From: Pseudoxanthomonas sp. SL93 | GTDB taxonomy: Bacteria; Pseudomonadota; Gammaproteobacteria; Xanthomonadales; Xanthomonadaceae | Length of the DNA: 64,000 nucleotides | Reading direction: 5' to 3' | Assembly: GCF_026625825.1 (NCBI RefSeq) | Contig: NZ_CP113065.1 | Coordinates: 3,038,001-3,102,000, forward strand | Shown here: positions 21,009 to 28,869 of the stretch, one piece after another | Layout: each line of letters begins with the position of its first letter | How positions within the stretch are numbered: the first letter of the stretch is position 1 | Position numbers and translations under genes: made by a program | The notes under the pieces: model-generated | The model's input: the letters and a program-made list of their open reading frames with translations, nothing else | Databases searched by the model: none | Told to the model about the DNA's origin: nothing

Positions 21009-22268
21009 TTATCCGCGCAGGCGCGGCAGTCCATGTTCGTCGCGCTCTTCCACGACGGCTTCGTCGTGGATCTTCTGCCTGAGGTCGCGGCCGGGCAGCG
21101 CACGGGTGCTTTCGCCACGGGCGGCCTTCAACGCATTGCCGTAGCACTGCTGTGCGAGCGCATCGTCGCCCGCAGCGGCGAAGCCATCGCCCATTTCCTC
21201 CCAGGCCTCCGCGCCCGCACCCTGCGCCAGGGCACGATGCAGGAATTCCTGTGCCTGCATCCACTGCCCCTGCTGCCGGGCCAGGCGGGCTAGCGTGACG
21301 AGCACCGCCGGGCTGGCGGGATGGGTCTGCAGCCAGCGCTGCGCGCTGGCGCGACGGGAATCGAGCTTGCCGATCGGCAGGCGCCCGTAGAGCGCCGCCA
21401 GCGACTCGTCCCAGTGCACGTCAAGCGCATTCTCGATGCTGCGCGCGGCGGCATCTTCCCAGCGCAGCGACGCGGCGCGTTCGGCATACGCGGCGACCAC
21501 GGGGGGCTGGTTGCGCAAGGGCTTGGTCAGGGTTTCCCAGCGATCGGCCAGCACGTTCGCATCGGCCGCCTCGCGCAACGACTGCGTGGCGAGACGTATC
21601 TCCAGCGCGTCCAGTGCCGGCGCGGTTAGCGCCTGCTGCTGCCTGAGCGCACCCAGCAGGCCATAGGCCTCGCCCGCGTGCGCGGTGGCGGCAAGCGCTT
21701 CGGCGCGCAGCGCCAGGCCGCGTGGCGGAAGCGGCTGCACGGCGGGGGCGTCCAGCACGGACAAGGCCTGCGCCGGCTGCCCCGAGGCCAGCGCGCGCTC
21801 GGCCACGACCAGCGCATGCGACGCCGGTGCGCGCACCGCCAGGGCATCCAGGTGGCGTGTCGCGGTGGCGGTGTCACCGGCCGCGTCGGCCGCGCGGATG
21901 GCCGCCACCCGCGCGATGGTGCCGACTTCCTCGTCTTCGGCTGCACGTTCCAACACCTTGCCCGCCTTCTGCCAGTGGCCGGCATGCAGGGCTTCCAGGC
22001 CTTCGATCAATCGCGCACGCGCCTGCTTGCGGCGATACCGGCCCCATGCGCGGAACGGCAGGGACAGCAGCCGCCACGCCACCCAGAAGGCCGCGCCCAG
22101 CAGGGCCAGCGACAGCAGCGCGCGCGGCACGTTGGTGTGCAGGTCGTAGCCGGCGAAACGGACGAACACTTCGCCAAGATCGCGGTTGGTGGTGGCCAGC
22201 CATTGCGAGGCCAACACGCCCAGCAACAGCAGCACCAGCAGGATCACCACGGTGCGGAAGGGTTTCAT
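21009..22268 (-). CDS. hemY: HemY-type tetratricopeptide membrane protein
   Basis: 419 residues. Two N-terminal membrane helices (MKPFRTVVILLVLLLLGVLA and ALLSLALLGAAFWVAWRLL) are followed by helical TPR-like repeats rich in Ala/Leu, the layout of proteobacterial HemY. HemY lies with hemD and hemX in many proteobacteria and has been tied to coproporphyrin/haem metabolism, but its role is not an established enzymatic step and it should not be confused with the Bacillus protoporphyrinogen oxidase of the same name. Its ATG overlaps the hemX stop codon (ATGA). Confidence 0.85.
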   Translation of the reverse strand: MKPFRTVVILLVLLLLGVLASQWLATTNRDLGEVFVRFAGYDLHTNVPRALLSLALLGAAFWVAWRLLSLPFRAWGRYRRKQARARLIEGLEALHAGHWQKAGKVLERAAEDEEVGTIARVAAIRAADAAGDTATATRHLDALAVRAPASHALVVAERALASGQPAQALSVLDAPAVQPLPPRGLALRAEALAATAHAGEAYGLLGALRQQQALTAPALDALEIRLATQSLREAADANVLADRWETLTKPLRNQPPVVAAYAERAASLRWEDAAARSIENALDVHWDESLAALYGRLPIGKLDSRRASAQRWLQTHPASPAVLVTLARLARQQGQWMQAQEFLHRALAQGAGAEAWEEMGDGFAAAGDDALAQQCYGNALKAARGESTRALPGRDLRQKIHDEAVVEERDEHGLPRLRG

Positions 22269-23305
22269 GGCATCACCTCCGTGCTTTCAGGGCCGGGCGC
22301 GGACGGGGCCGGCAGTGGGCGAAGCTGCAGGCCCGCACTGCGCAGCGCGCGCAACTGCTGCAAGGTGCTGCCGAGGACCGCCGGCTCCGCGACAGCGTCC
22401 GTCCGCCCAAGGGCCTGCAGCTGCACCCGACCTTGGCGCAGTGCGGGTGAATCCGGCCACAACCGCGTCATCCAGCCATCGATGCGGCCCAGCGCGGCGC
22501 GGAAACCGGCCGCATCGCCGCGTTCCAGTGCGGCCCGCGCCAGCGATAGCTCGATCTGCAGCGCTGCCTCCGCTGCCGTGCGTTCGCTGGGCGCGATGAT
22601 CGTGCTGTCGCGCGAGGGCGTTACGTCCACCAGCGGCGACAGTAGGCGCTGCCAGCGGGTGCGTTCGCCAGTGGCGGGGGCCACGGGGCGTTCGCGTCCG
22701 AGGGCTGCCAGCGAGGTGGCGAACTTGTCCAGTTGCGCGATCTTCGCGGCCTGCGGTCCGGTTCCCAGTGCATCCAGCGCGATGCGTTCCTGCGCCAGTG
22801 TCTGCTTCAGGTTGAGCAGGCGGTGGTCGTCCACGCCATCCAGCGCACCGGCGGCAAGTGCGTAGGCGCGTCGCGCGCCTTCCAAGTCGCGGGCGATGTC
22901 GAGGCGTTGCGAGGCCTGCGACAGCAGCAGTTCCACTTCGTCCAGACGCAGGGCCTGCGCGCCATGGCGGTTGGGGTCGGTCAGCTTGGCGACGCTCTCT
23001 TCCAGCAGCGCGCCGCGCTGGCCCAGGCCGAGCACTTCATCGCGCAGCACGCGGTTGGTGGCAGCGGCATCCTGCAGGCGCTGGGTCTGTGCACGCTGGT
23101 CGCGACGCAGGGCTTCCACGCGCGCTTCCAGTGCGGCGACACGTTGTTCCGCATCGTCGACCACGGCCTGCTCCTGCGCGTGCCGGGCCTGCCACCACAC
23201 CCAGCCACGCCAGCCCACCAGCGACGCGACGGCGACTGCCAGCAGCAGGATGACCAGCCCGCGGCGGCGGCCGGAGCGGGGGGTGGAAGGGTGTTCCTGA
23301 TTCAC
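22265..23305 (-). CDS. hemX: HemX-type membrane protein (annotated as uroporphyrinogen III methyltransferase-like)
   Basis: 346 residues from a GTG start (VNQEHPSTP) behind AAGGA; the frame continues upstream antisense to hemD and was not used. A short cytoplasmic tail, one membrane helix (LVILLLAVAVASLVGW, residues about 16-32) and a coiled-coil (AVVDDAEQRVAALEARVEAL) precede the HemX domain. The SAM-binding methyltransferase domain of true CobA/SirA enzymes is absent, so the usual product name is misleading. Overlap with hemY by 4 nt and a 47-nt gap from hemD indicate one operon. Confidence 0.88.
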   Translation of the reverse strand: MNQEHPSTPRSGRRRGLVILLLAVAVASLVGWRGWVWWQARHAQEQAVVDDAEQRVAALEARVEALRRDQRAQTQRLQDAAATNRVLRDEVLGLGQRGALLEESVAKLTDPNRHGAQALRLDEVELLLSQASQRLDIARDLEGARRAYALAAGALDGVDDHRLLNLKQTLAQERIALDALGTGPQAAKIAQLDKFATSLAALGRERPVAPATGERTRWQRLLSPLVDVTPSRDSTIIAPSERTAAEAALQIELSLARAALERGDAAGFRAALGRIDGWMTRLWPDSPALRQGRVQLQALGRTDAVAEPAVLGSTLQQLRALRSAGLQLRPLPAPSAPGPESTEVMP

Positions 23306-23352
23306 GCAAGCATCCTTGTCGACAGGCAGAACCGTGATGGGTTGCGCAAATG

Positions 23353-24123
23353 CTAACGGATGCGCGTGGCGATGGCCGTGCACGCCGCGTTCACCAGCTG
23401 CGCCGGGCGTGGACCAGCGGCTTCGACGACATGCTCGAAACCGGCACGGCGCGCGGCCTCTGCCAGTCTGGGGCTGGCGGCCACGACGGTGGCCTGTCGC
23501 AGGCGGTCGGCCAGGTCGGCGGGCAGCTGCGACATGACAAGGTCCAGCGCGCCGCCACTGCTGAGCAGCAGGCATGCGGGTGCATCCAGTGCGCGCAGCC
23601 GCTGCAGGGCACGGGACGGCAACGGCAGCGTTTCGCGTCGATAGACCTCGGCGCGGAGCACGGTCGCTCCCCGCGCCTCCAGCGTTGGCGCCAGCAGGTT
23701 GCGGCCATCGGGCGCGGTGACGAAACCGATGCGTGTGCCCGCTACGTCCTGCAGCGCGGGCAACGCCAGCAGGCCTTCGCTGTCCATGCGGGCGGGCGCA
23801 TCGACCCCGGCAATGCCGGCGCGCCGCAACGCCGCGGCAGTACCGCTGCCGACCGCCAGCCACGTCTGCCCGGGCAACGCCGCCAGCGGCTGCAGGCGCG
23901 CTGCGGCGTCTACGGCGGCAGGACTGGTGAACAGGACGCTTTCGGCCGACAGCGCGGCACGCAGATCGGCGCGCGTGCCGGCATCCGCGTTGTCGCGGAT
24001 GCGCCACGGGGACAGCGCCAACAGCGCCGCGCCGTGTCGTCGCGCCGCACCGCGCAGGCCGGCGTGGCCGCCTTGTGGCCGCAACGAGATGACGTACCAT
24101 GCCGGCGGCGTTGGATGTCCCAT
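23353..24123 (-). CDS. hemD: Uroporphyrinogen-III synthase
   Basis: 256 residues, the family length. It cyclises hydroxymethylbilane to uroporphyrinogen III in the cytoplasm. The family diverges strongly in sequence; recognisable parts are SVLFTSPAAVDA, WLAVGSGTAAALRRAGI, GTRIGFVTAPDGRNLLAPTLEARGATV with the following EVYRRE, and VVAASPRLAEAARRAGF. Position directly before hemX and hemY supports the call. hemC, which often precedes hemD, is not present; a divergent thioesterase gene is there instead. The ATG is preceded by CATAAT at 6 nt and no Shine-Dalgarno. Confidence 0.9.
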   Translation of the reverse strand: MGHPTPPAWYVISLRPQGGHAGLRGAARRHGAALLALSPWRIRDNADAGTRADLRAALSAESVLFTSPAAVDAAARLQPLAALPGQTWLAVGSGTAAALRRAGIAGVDAPARMDSEGLLALPALQDVAGTRIGFVTAPDGRNLLAPTLEARGATVLRAEVYRRETLPLPSRALQRLRALDAPACLLLSSGGALDLVMSQLPADLADRLRQATVVAASPRLAEAARRAGFEHVVEAAGPRPAQLVNAACTAIATRIR

Positions 24124-24129
24124 GCGCGG

Positions 24130-24135
24130 ATTATG
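24130..24135 (-). promoter_or_regulatory. -10 element (CATAAT) of hemD, leaderless arrangement
   Basis: Read on the minus strand, CATAAT is followed by six bases (CCGCGC) and then the hemD ATG. A start point 6-7 nt after the -10 would coincide with the A of ATG, so the hemDXY message is probably leaderless. No clear -35 is seen. Confidence 0.5.
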
Positions 24136-24139
24136 AGTG

Positions 24140-24598
24140 ATGAGTCTGGAAGAAGCCCTGCAGGAACTGCGCGACTATTGCCGCGGCATGCCACCGGTCG
24201 CCGCCATGCAGGTGGACGTGGACGGCTACAGCGACGGTACCCTGCAGCTGTCCGCGCCGCTGTCGGCCAACGTCAACGACAAGGGCACCGCTTTCGGCGG
24301 CAGCCTGACCTCGCTGATGACGGTCGCGGGCTGGGGACTGGTCACGCTGAACCTGCGCCTGGCCGGGTTGAAGGCCGACGTCTTCGTCGCCGACAGCCAG
24401 GTCCGCTACCTTGCTCCACTCTATGCGGACCTGGTGGCCGGGGCCGCGTTTGCCGAGGGCCAGTCCTGGGATACGTTCCTCGACACCCTGCGGCAGCGCG
24501 GCCGGGCACGCATCCAGGTCGATGCCCGGGTGCAGCTGCCTGAAGGCGGGCTGGCGACGACGCTCAGCGGGCGCTACGTCGCCCTGCTGAAACAGTAG
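24140..24598 (+). CDS. YiiD C-terminal-type hotdog thioesterase
   Basis: 152 residues from the ATG (a GTG three bases earlier is also in frame). The pattern LSAPLSANVNDKGTAFGGSLTSLMTVAGWG is diagnostic for the putative thioesterase domain found at the C-terminus of E. coli YiiD (FabY-type); here it stands alone, without the acetyltransferase half. The Asn-Asp-Lys-Gly-Thr-Ala-Phe segment marks the active-site helix start. Probable acyl-CoA or acyl-ACP thioesterase; substrate unknown. It diverges from hemD and is followed 27 nt later by a small exported protein. Confidence 0.8.
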   Translation: MSLEEALQELRDYCRGMPPVAAMQVDVDGYSDGTLQLSAPLSANVNDKGTAFGGSLTSLMTVAGWGLVTLNLRLAGLKADVFVADSQVRYLAPLYADLVAGAAFAEGQSWDTFLDTLRQRGRARIQVDARVQLPEGGLATTLSGRYVALLKQ

Positions 24599-24625
24599 GA
24601 TGCCGGGACGAACAGGGGAACGACG

Positions 24626-25048
24626 ATGCGCGTACTACTCAAGATGCTGGTCCTGGTGGGGCTGATGACCGCATGGCTGTCGGCGGATGCGCAGAGCTTC
24701 CGCCAGCGCGGCAAGCTGACCGAAGTGCAGGACGCCTATGCCGCGTCCGTCCGCTGGGGCGATTTCGAGAACGCGTGGCAGGCGGTCGATCCCGCCTACC
24801 GCCAAGAGCACCCCATGACCGACCTGGAGTTCGAGCGCTACCAGCAGGTGAAGATCTCCGGCTATCGCGACATCAGCCGGCGGAGCGGCCCCGAGGGCAC
24901 CGTCGAGCGCCAGATCGAACTGCGCGTGATCAACAAGCACACCATGGCGGAACGGACGCTGCGCTACCTGGAGCGCTGGCGCTGGGACCCGGAAGCCAAG
25001 CGCTGGTGGCTGGTGGTGGGGCTGCCGGACCTGTGGAACGGCGAATAA
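24626..25048 (+). CDS. Small exported protein of unknown function
   Basis: 140 residues. MRVLLKMLVLVGLMTAWLSADAQ is a signal peptide with an ADA-Q type cleavage site. The mature part is rich in Arg, Glu and Trp: FENAWQAVDPAYR, two charged middle strands, and WRWDPEAKRWWLVVGLPDLW at the end, suggesting a small alpha+beta (NTF2-like) fold, though this is only inference. It is preceded by GGGGAACG before the ATG and lies close behind the thioesterase gene, so the two may be co-transcribed. Not recognised as a named family. Confidence 0.65.
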   Translation: MRVLLKMLVLVGLMTAWLSADAQSFRQRGKLTEVQDAYAASVRWGDFENAWQAVDPAYRQEHPMTDLEFERYQQVKISGYRDISRRSGPEGTVERQIELRVINKHTMAERTLRYLERWRWDPEAKRWWLVVGLPDLWNGE

Positions 25049-25121
25049 GGCGTCGGCCCGGCATGCCGGGCGCCCGCAACGGCGTCCTGTGCGACAATCG
25101 CCGCCCGCTCCAACGCTGCCA

Positions 25122-25571
25122 ATGCCTGTGAACTTCGACGAATTGCTGGCCTTCGCCGGCCGCAACCAATTCAACACGATCCTGCTGGTGGCACTGGCCG
25201 GCCTGACCGTCGCCATCCTCTACACCGAGATCGCCCGTCTGTTCCGTGGCTACAAGGCCCTGCGCCCGGCCGAACTGACCCATCTCATCAACAGCGAGAA
25301 CGCACTGGTCATCGACCTGTCGGCCAGCAACGACTTCGAGAAAGGCCACATCGCCGGCAGCCGCAACGTGCTGCCCAGCAGCTTCGACCCCGAGAACAAG
25401 CTGGTCGCCCAGGCCAAGTCGCTGCCGGTCGTGATGGTCTGCCGCAACGGCCAGGCCTCGGCATCCGCCGCCAAGCGCCTGAAGAAGGCCGGCTTCGAGA
25501 AGGTCTACTGGCTGGACGGCGGCATTGCCGCCTGGCAGCAGGCCGACCTGCCGCTGGTCAAGGGCCGCTGA
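25122..25571 (+). CDS. yibN: Rhodanese-like protein YibN
   Basis: 149 residues from MPVNFDELLAF; an upstream in-frame codon would place polar residues before the membrane helix. One N-terminal membrane helix (TILLVALAGLTVAILYTEI, about residues 17-35) anchors a single rhodanese domain: ALVIDLSASNDFEKGHIAGS, the active-site loop VCRNGQASASAAKRL with the catalytic Cys, and VYWLDGGIAAW. E. coli YibN has this layout and precedes grxC-secB-gpsA; here secB follows directly. Sulfur transfer or a role beside the secretion machinery is likely. Confidence 0.9.
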   Translation: MPVNFDELLAFAGRNQFNTILLVALAGLTVAILYTEIARLFRGYKALRPAELTHLINSENALVIDLSASNDFEKGHIAGSRNVLPSSFDPENKLVAQAKSLPVVMVCRNGQASASAAKRLKKAGFEKVYWLDGGIAAWQQADLPLVKGR

Positions 25572-25623
25572 TCCCATCAGGCCGCCGCGCTGCCCTTGAA
25601 CAGGGCCGCGCGCGCCGCCATGA

Positions 25624-25629
25624 CATAAT
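25624..25629 (+). promoter_or_regulatory. -10 element (CATAAT) of secB
   Basis: CATAAT in GACATAATCC lies 39 nt before the secB ATG. A TTGAAC upstream is 22 nt away, too far for an ideal -35, so only the -10 is claimed. Confidence 0.4.
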
Positions 25630-25668
25630 CCTCCATTCACCGAAACAACCCAGATTCCGGAGTTCGAA

Positions 25669-26190
25669 ATGTCCGACGAAACCACCAACGGCGCGGTCGC
25701 GCCTGCCGCCGAAGCCGCTGGCCCCGCTTTCACCGTCGAGAAGATCTACGTCAAGGATGTTTCCTTCGAGGTCCCCGGCGCACCCGGCATCTTTGCCGAG
25801 AACGTGCAGCCGGAACTGCAGCTCAACCTCAACCAGCGCGTGCAGCGCCTGGGCGAGAACGCGTTCGAAGTGGTCCTGGGCGTGACCCTGACCTGCAAGG
25901 CCGGCGACAAGACCGCGTACGTGGCGGAAGTGCAGCAGGCCGGCATCTTCGGCCTGATGGGCCTGGAGCCGCAGGCGATCGACGTGCTGCTCGGCACGCA
26001 GTGCCCGAACATCCTGTTTCCGTACGTGCGCCAGCTGGTCAGCGACCTGGTCCAGGCCGGCGGTTTCCCGCCGTTCTTCCTGCAGCCGATCAACTTCGAA
26101 GCGCTGTACTCGGAATCGCTGCGCCAGCGCGCCGCGCAGGCCGGTGCCGAAGGCCAGCTGGCCAATTCGGAACCCGTCGGCAACGCCTGA
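25669..26190 (+). CDS. secB: Protein-export chaperone SecB
   Basis: 173 residues, the proteobacterial SecB length. It keeps pre-secretory proteins unfolded and hands them to SecA. Recognisable segments: [50 protein letters not shown] and [32 protein letters not shown], the last forming the conserved peptide-binding face. It lies between yibN and gpsA as in enterics, but the usual grxC gene is missing between yibN and secB. About 48 nt separate it from gpsA. Confidence 0.96.
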   Translation: MSDETTNGAVAPAAEAAGPAFTVEKIYVKDVSFEVPGAPGIFAENVQPELQLNLNQRVQRLGENAFEVVLGVTLTCKAGDKTAYVAEVQQAGIFGLMGLEPQAIDVLLGTQCPNILFPYVRQLVSDLVQAGGFPPFFLQPINFEALYSESLRQRAAQAGAEGQLANSEPVGNA

Positions 26191-26238
26191 TTGGCCGTGC
26201 AACCGCCGGACACGGCGACGCAACACGCAGGGGGACGG

Positions 26239-27276
26239 ATGGCCGAGTCAACGCCGGATAATCCACTGAAGATCGCGGTCCTCGGTGCCGGTTCCTGGGG
26301 CACCGCGCTGGCGGCACTGATGGCCCGTCACGGGCACGCGGTCACCCTGTGGGGCCGCGATCCCGTGGTGTCCGCCGCCATCGACCGGCAGCACGAGAAC
26401 ACCCGCTATCTGCCGGGCATTCCACTGCCGGAGACCCTGCGCGCCACCACCGACCTGGCCGCGTCGCTCGCCGACGCGGACCAGGTACTGGTCGTGGTGC
26501 CTTCCCATGCCTTCACCGAGACCCTGAAGCTGGTTGCTCCGTTGCGCCCGGCGCGTGCCGGCGTGGCCTGGGCCACCAAGGGTTTCGAAACCGGCTCCGG
26601 CCGTTTCCTGCATGAAGTGGCCGAGGACATCCTGGGCCCGGACGTGCCGTTGGCGGTGGTGACGGGTCCCTCGTTCGCCAAGGAAGTCGCGCTGGGCCTG
26701 CCCACGGCGGTGACCGTGCACGGTGCCGATCCGGTGTTTGCCCAGGCCGTCGCCGACGTGATGCACGGTCCTGCATTCCGCGCCTATACCGGCGACGACA
26801 TGGTCGGCGCCGAGCTTGGCGGTGCAATGAAGAACGTGCTGGCGGTCGCCACCGGCGTGGCCGACGGCATGCAGCTGGGCCTGAATGCCCGCGCCGGCCT
26901 GATCACCCGCGGCCTCAACGAAATGCTGCGCCTGTCCGCCGTGATCGGTGCCAAGCCGGAAACACTGATGGGCTTGGCGGGGCTGGGCGACCTGGTACTG
27001 ACCTGTACCGGCGATCTCTCGCGCAACCGTCGCCTGGGCCTGGCGCTCGGGCGTGGACAGAGCTTGAACGATGCGGTCCGCGAAATCGGCCAGGTGGTCG
27101 AATCCGTGCAGACCGCCGATGAAGTCATGCGCCAGGCGGAGCGGCACGGCATCGACCTGCCGATCTCCAGCGCCGTGCGTTCGGTGCTGCACGGGGACCT
27201 GACGCCCGCCGCAGGCCTGCAGCAGCTGCTGGCGCGCGAACAGAAGCCGGAATACCCCGAGACGCTGTTCCGCTAG
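26239..27276 (+). CDS. gpsA: Glycerol-3-phosphate dehydrogenase [NAD(P)+]
   Basis: 345 residues starting at [16 protein letters not shown] behind GGGGGAC; an earlier in-frame start lacks a ribosome-binding site. It reduces dihydroxyacetone phosphate to sn-glycerol-3-phosphate for phospholipid synthesis. Features: Rossmann motif [10 protein letters not shown] near the start, [32 protein letters not shown], catalytic Lys region [12 protein letters not shown] and [20 protein letters not shown]. Followed by a strong intrinsic terminator. Co-directional with secB, probably one operon. Confidence 0.96.
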   Translation: MAESTPDNPLKIAVLGAGSWGTALAALMARHGHAVTLWGRDPVVSAAIDRQHENTRYLPGIPLPETLRATTDLAASLADADQVLVVVPSHAFTETLKLVAPLRPARAGVAWATKGFETGSGRFLHEVAEDILGPDVPLAVVTGPSFAKEVALGLPTAVTVHGADPVFAQAVADVMHGPAFRAYTGDDMVGAELGGAMKNVLAVATGVADGMQLGLNARAGLITRGLNEMLRLSAVIGAKPETLMGLAGLGDLVLTCTGDLSRNRRLGLALGRGQSLNDAVREIGQVVESVQTADEVMRQAERHGIDLPISSAVRSVLHGDLTPAAGLQQLLAREQKPEYPETLFR

Positions 27277-27305
27277 TCGCGGCAGTGGCCATTGAACATG
27301 CGATG

Positions 27306-27334
27306 AAAGAGCCCGGCCACGCGCCGGGCTTTTT
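27306..27334 (+). terminator. Rho-independent terminator of gpsA
   Basis: An 8-bp stem AGCCCGGC / GCCGGGCT with loop CACGC is followed by TTTTT, a textbook intrinsic terminator 30 nt after the gpsA stop codon. Confidence 0.85.
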
Positions 27335-27350
27335 CATGTGCGTCCGGGCA

Positions 27351-27379
27351 AAGAAAAGCCCGGCGCAAGGCCGGGCTTT
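27351..27379 (-). terminator. Rho-independent terminator of the Ax21-family gene
   Basis: Read on the minus strand, AAAGCCCGGC, loop CTTGC, GCCGGGCTTT is followed by a T-rich tail (TCTT), about 50 nt after the stop codon of the opposite-strand gene. Together with the gpsA terminator it insulates two convergent genes by separate hairpins of almost the same stem sequence. Confidence 0.75.
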
Positions 27380-27430
27380 GGGTGCGACGCGGGGAGAGAG
27401 GGGACGCGTCGCGGGGGAACGTGTTGCCGA

Positions 27431-27988
27431 TTACCAGGTGAAGCGCGGACCGACGAACCACTGGGTGTCGTTGTCGGCGAACTTCACGTCACCGCTCAAA
27501 CCCCAGTTCTGGTTGAACTTCACCTGCGCGCCCAGTCGGCCGTAGAAGTCGCCGTCGAAGTCGCTGCCGTCTTCGTAGCCGACGGTGGCATAGCCTTCGA
27601 ACTTCGGCGCGATGGCGCCGCGCACGCCGACTTCGGCGCTGTAGCCGTTGAAGTCATCCACCGGCGTCTCGTAGCGCTCGTAGGCCACGCGGGTGATCAG
27701 GTCGGCACGCTGGCTGATCTCGTGGTTGTAACCCACGCCCAGGCGCCAGTTGTCGATATCGAAGTTGGTGTTGTCGATTTCCTGCGTGGTGTAGTCGCCG
27801 AAGATGCTGAAGTTCGGCGCGATGGCGACCGAACCCTTCACACCCCAACCATCGGCATCGGGCAGCCCGTCGCTCAGGTTGGAAGCGACATAACCGCCTT
27901 CCACGTAGTTGTAGGAAACGCCCTCGGCCGCGGAAGCGGCGAACGGCAGGGCGGCCAGCAGGGTCAGGGCAAGCAAGGACTTCTTCAT
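27431..27988 (-). CDS. Ax21-family outer-membrane beta-barrel protein
   Basis: 185 residues from MKKSLLALTLLAALPFAASA, a clear signal peptide. The mature protein begins AEGVSYNYVEGGYVASN and has alternating hydrophobic strands with Tyr/Phe/Trp girdles, ending in FVGPRFTW (C-terminal aromatic, as outer-membrane barrels have). It matches the Ax21/Omp family of Xanthomonas and Stenotrophomonas. The claim that Ax21 is a secreted quorum or immune signal was withdrawn; an outer-membrane protein role is the safe reading. Own terminator downstream; the 299-nt upstream gap holds no other gene I can support. Confidence 0.88.
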   Translation of the reverse strand: MKKSLLALTLLAALPFAASAAEGVSYNYVEGGYVASNLSDGLPDADGWGVKGSVAIAPNFSIFGDYTTQEIDNTNFDIDNWRLGVGYNHEISQRADLITRVAYERYETPVDDFNGYSAEVGVRGAIAPKFEGYATVGYEDGSDFDGDFYGRLGAQVKFNQNWGLSGDVKFADNDTQWFVGPRFTW

Positions 27989-28287
27989 AGGAACAGGGGC
28001 CTCTTCTTCTCTTGTTGTTTTGTGGTGCGGACGCCGCAAGCGCGACGACCGGCCGATGAAGTATCCGTTTCAGATCACAACAAGCCCTGAATACCAAACT
28101 GACCAGTACATGAATTCACCGGAGGTCCCGGGAACTTTGCGCAGTAGACATCGACGCGTGCGTGTGCGCTTGCGGATCCGTGTCCGCTTTCAGTCACGCG
28201 CGGCGATGTGCCCAACAACGGACGGAATCCGCAAGACGTCATGCATCACGGCGTCTCTGACCAGGGAACTGCACTCGAGGGCACTCG

Positions 28288-28725
28288 ATGATGGAAGACA
28301 GCAGGCAATCGCGCGTGGACATTCCCACGACGCAAGACAATGGCGTGCAATCGCCCCCGCATTTGACGACACGGCTGGACGACGCGCGTTGGCGCCTGAT
28401 CGTGGAACACCTGCCACCGCTGATACGCGCGCGTGCCATCAATGGCGGGCGCACGCGCGGCTTTCTCGAAGCGGTGATGTGGGTCGCCACGACGCAGCAG
28501 CCCTGGGCCAGGCTGCCCAAGGACTGCGGTGCGTGGCACAGCATCTACGTGCGCTTCACGCGTTGGGCACAGGACGGCGTCTGGGACCAGATCATCACGT
28601 CCCTGCAGGCGCAGGGCGACGTGGCCGAACCGCTGCGCCGGTTGGTCACGGCCTATCTGCGCGCGAGCCATCCGCATCGGCATCGTCCCTTCGTGCAACC
28701 ACCGAACGGCGCCGTTACCGACTGA
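28288..28725 (+). CDS. Orphan DUF4096 (IS5-type transposase N-terminal) protein
   Basis: 145 residues. The core LDDARWRLIVEHLPPL..., LEAVMWVATTQQPWARLPKD, GAWHSIYVRFTRWAQDGVWD is the N-terminal DNA-binding domain (DUF4096) of IS5/IS1182-type transposases. The DDE nuclease half is absent; the frame stops after a short His/Arg-rich tail (ASHPHRHRPF). No terminal inverted repeats or remnants of a nuclease domain were seen after it, and the ORF is intact, so it may be a domesticated regulator rather than debris. Start could be either of two adjacent ATGs; the Shine-Dalgarno is weak. Confidence 0.65.
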   Translation: MMEDSRQSRVDIPTTQDNGVQSPPHLTTRLDDARWRLIVEHLPPLIRARAINGGRTRGFLEAVMWVATTQQPWARLPKDCGAWHSIYVRFTRWAQDGVWDQIITSLQAQGDVAEPLRRLVTAYLRASHPHRHRPFVQPPNGAVTD

Positions 28726-28735
28726 TCGCCCCACG

Positions 28736-28757
28736 GATGACCGCGTTCCCGGTCATC
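28736..28757. terminator. Hairpin after the DUF4096 gene
   Basis: GATGACCG, a 6-nt loop and CGGTCATC form a perfect 8-bp stem between the convergent DUF4096 and permease genes. No T tract; weak terminator candidate. Confidence 0.35.
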
Positions 28758-28869
28758 TGGCGGCCCGTGCCGCCGCGGCCATCATCACGAACCGCCCTTC
28801 GGAGTGCCGCCACGTTGATCGACGACTTCCGAATCAAGCTGGATGACAACGCGGTTCACCCGCTGGTTT

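Noticed and set aside
22265..23305. Uroporphyrinogen-III C-methyltransferase activity
   Set aside because: Only the membrane/coiled-coil HemX domain is present; there is no SAM-binding methyltransferase domain.
27431..27988. Secreted quorum or plant-immunity signal Ax21
   Set aside because: Published claims for that role were retracted. The sequence is that of a small outer-membrane barrel with signal peptide.
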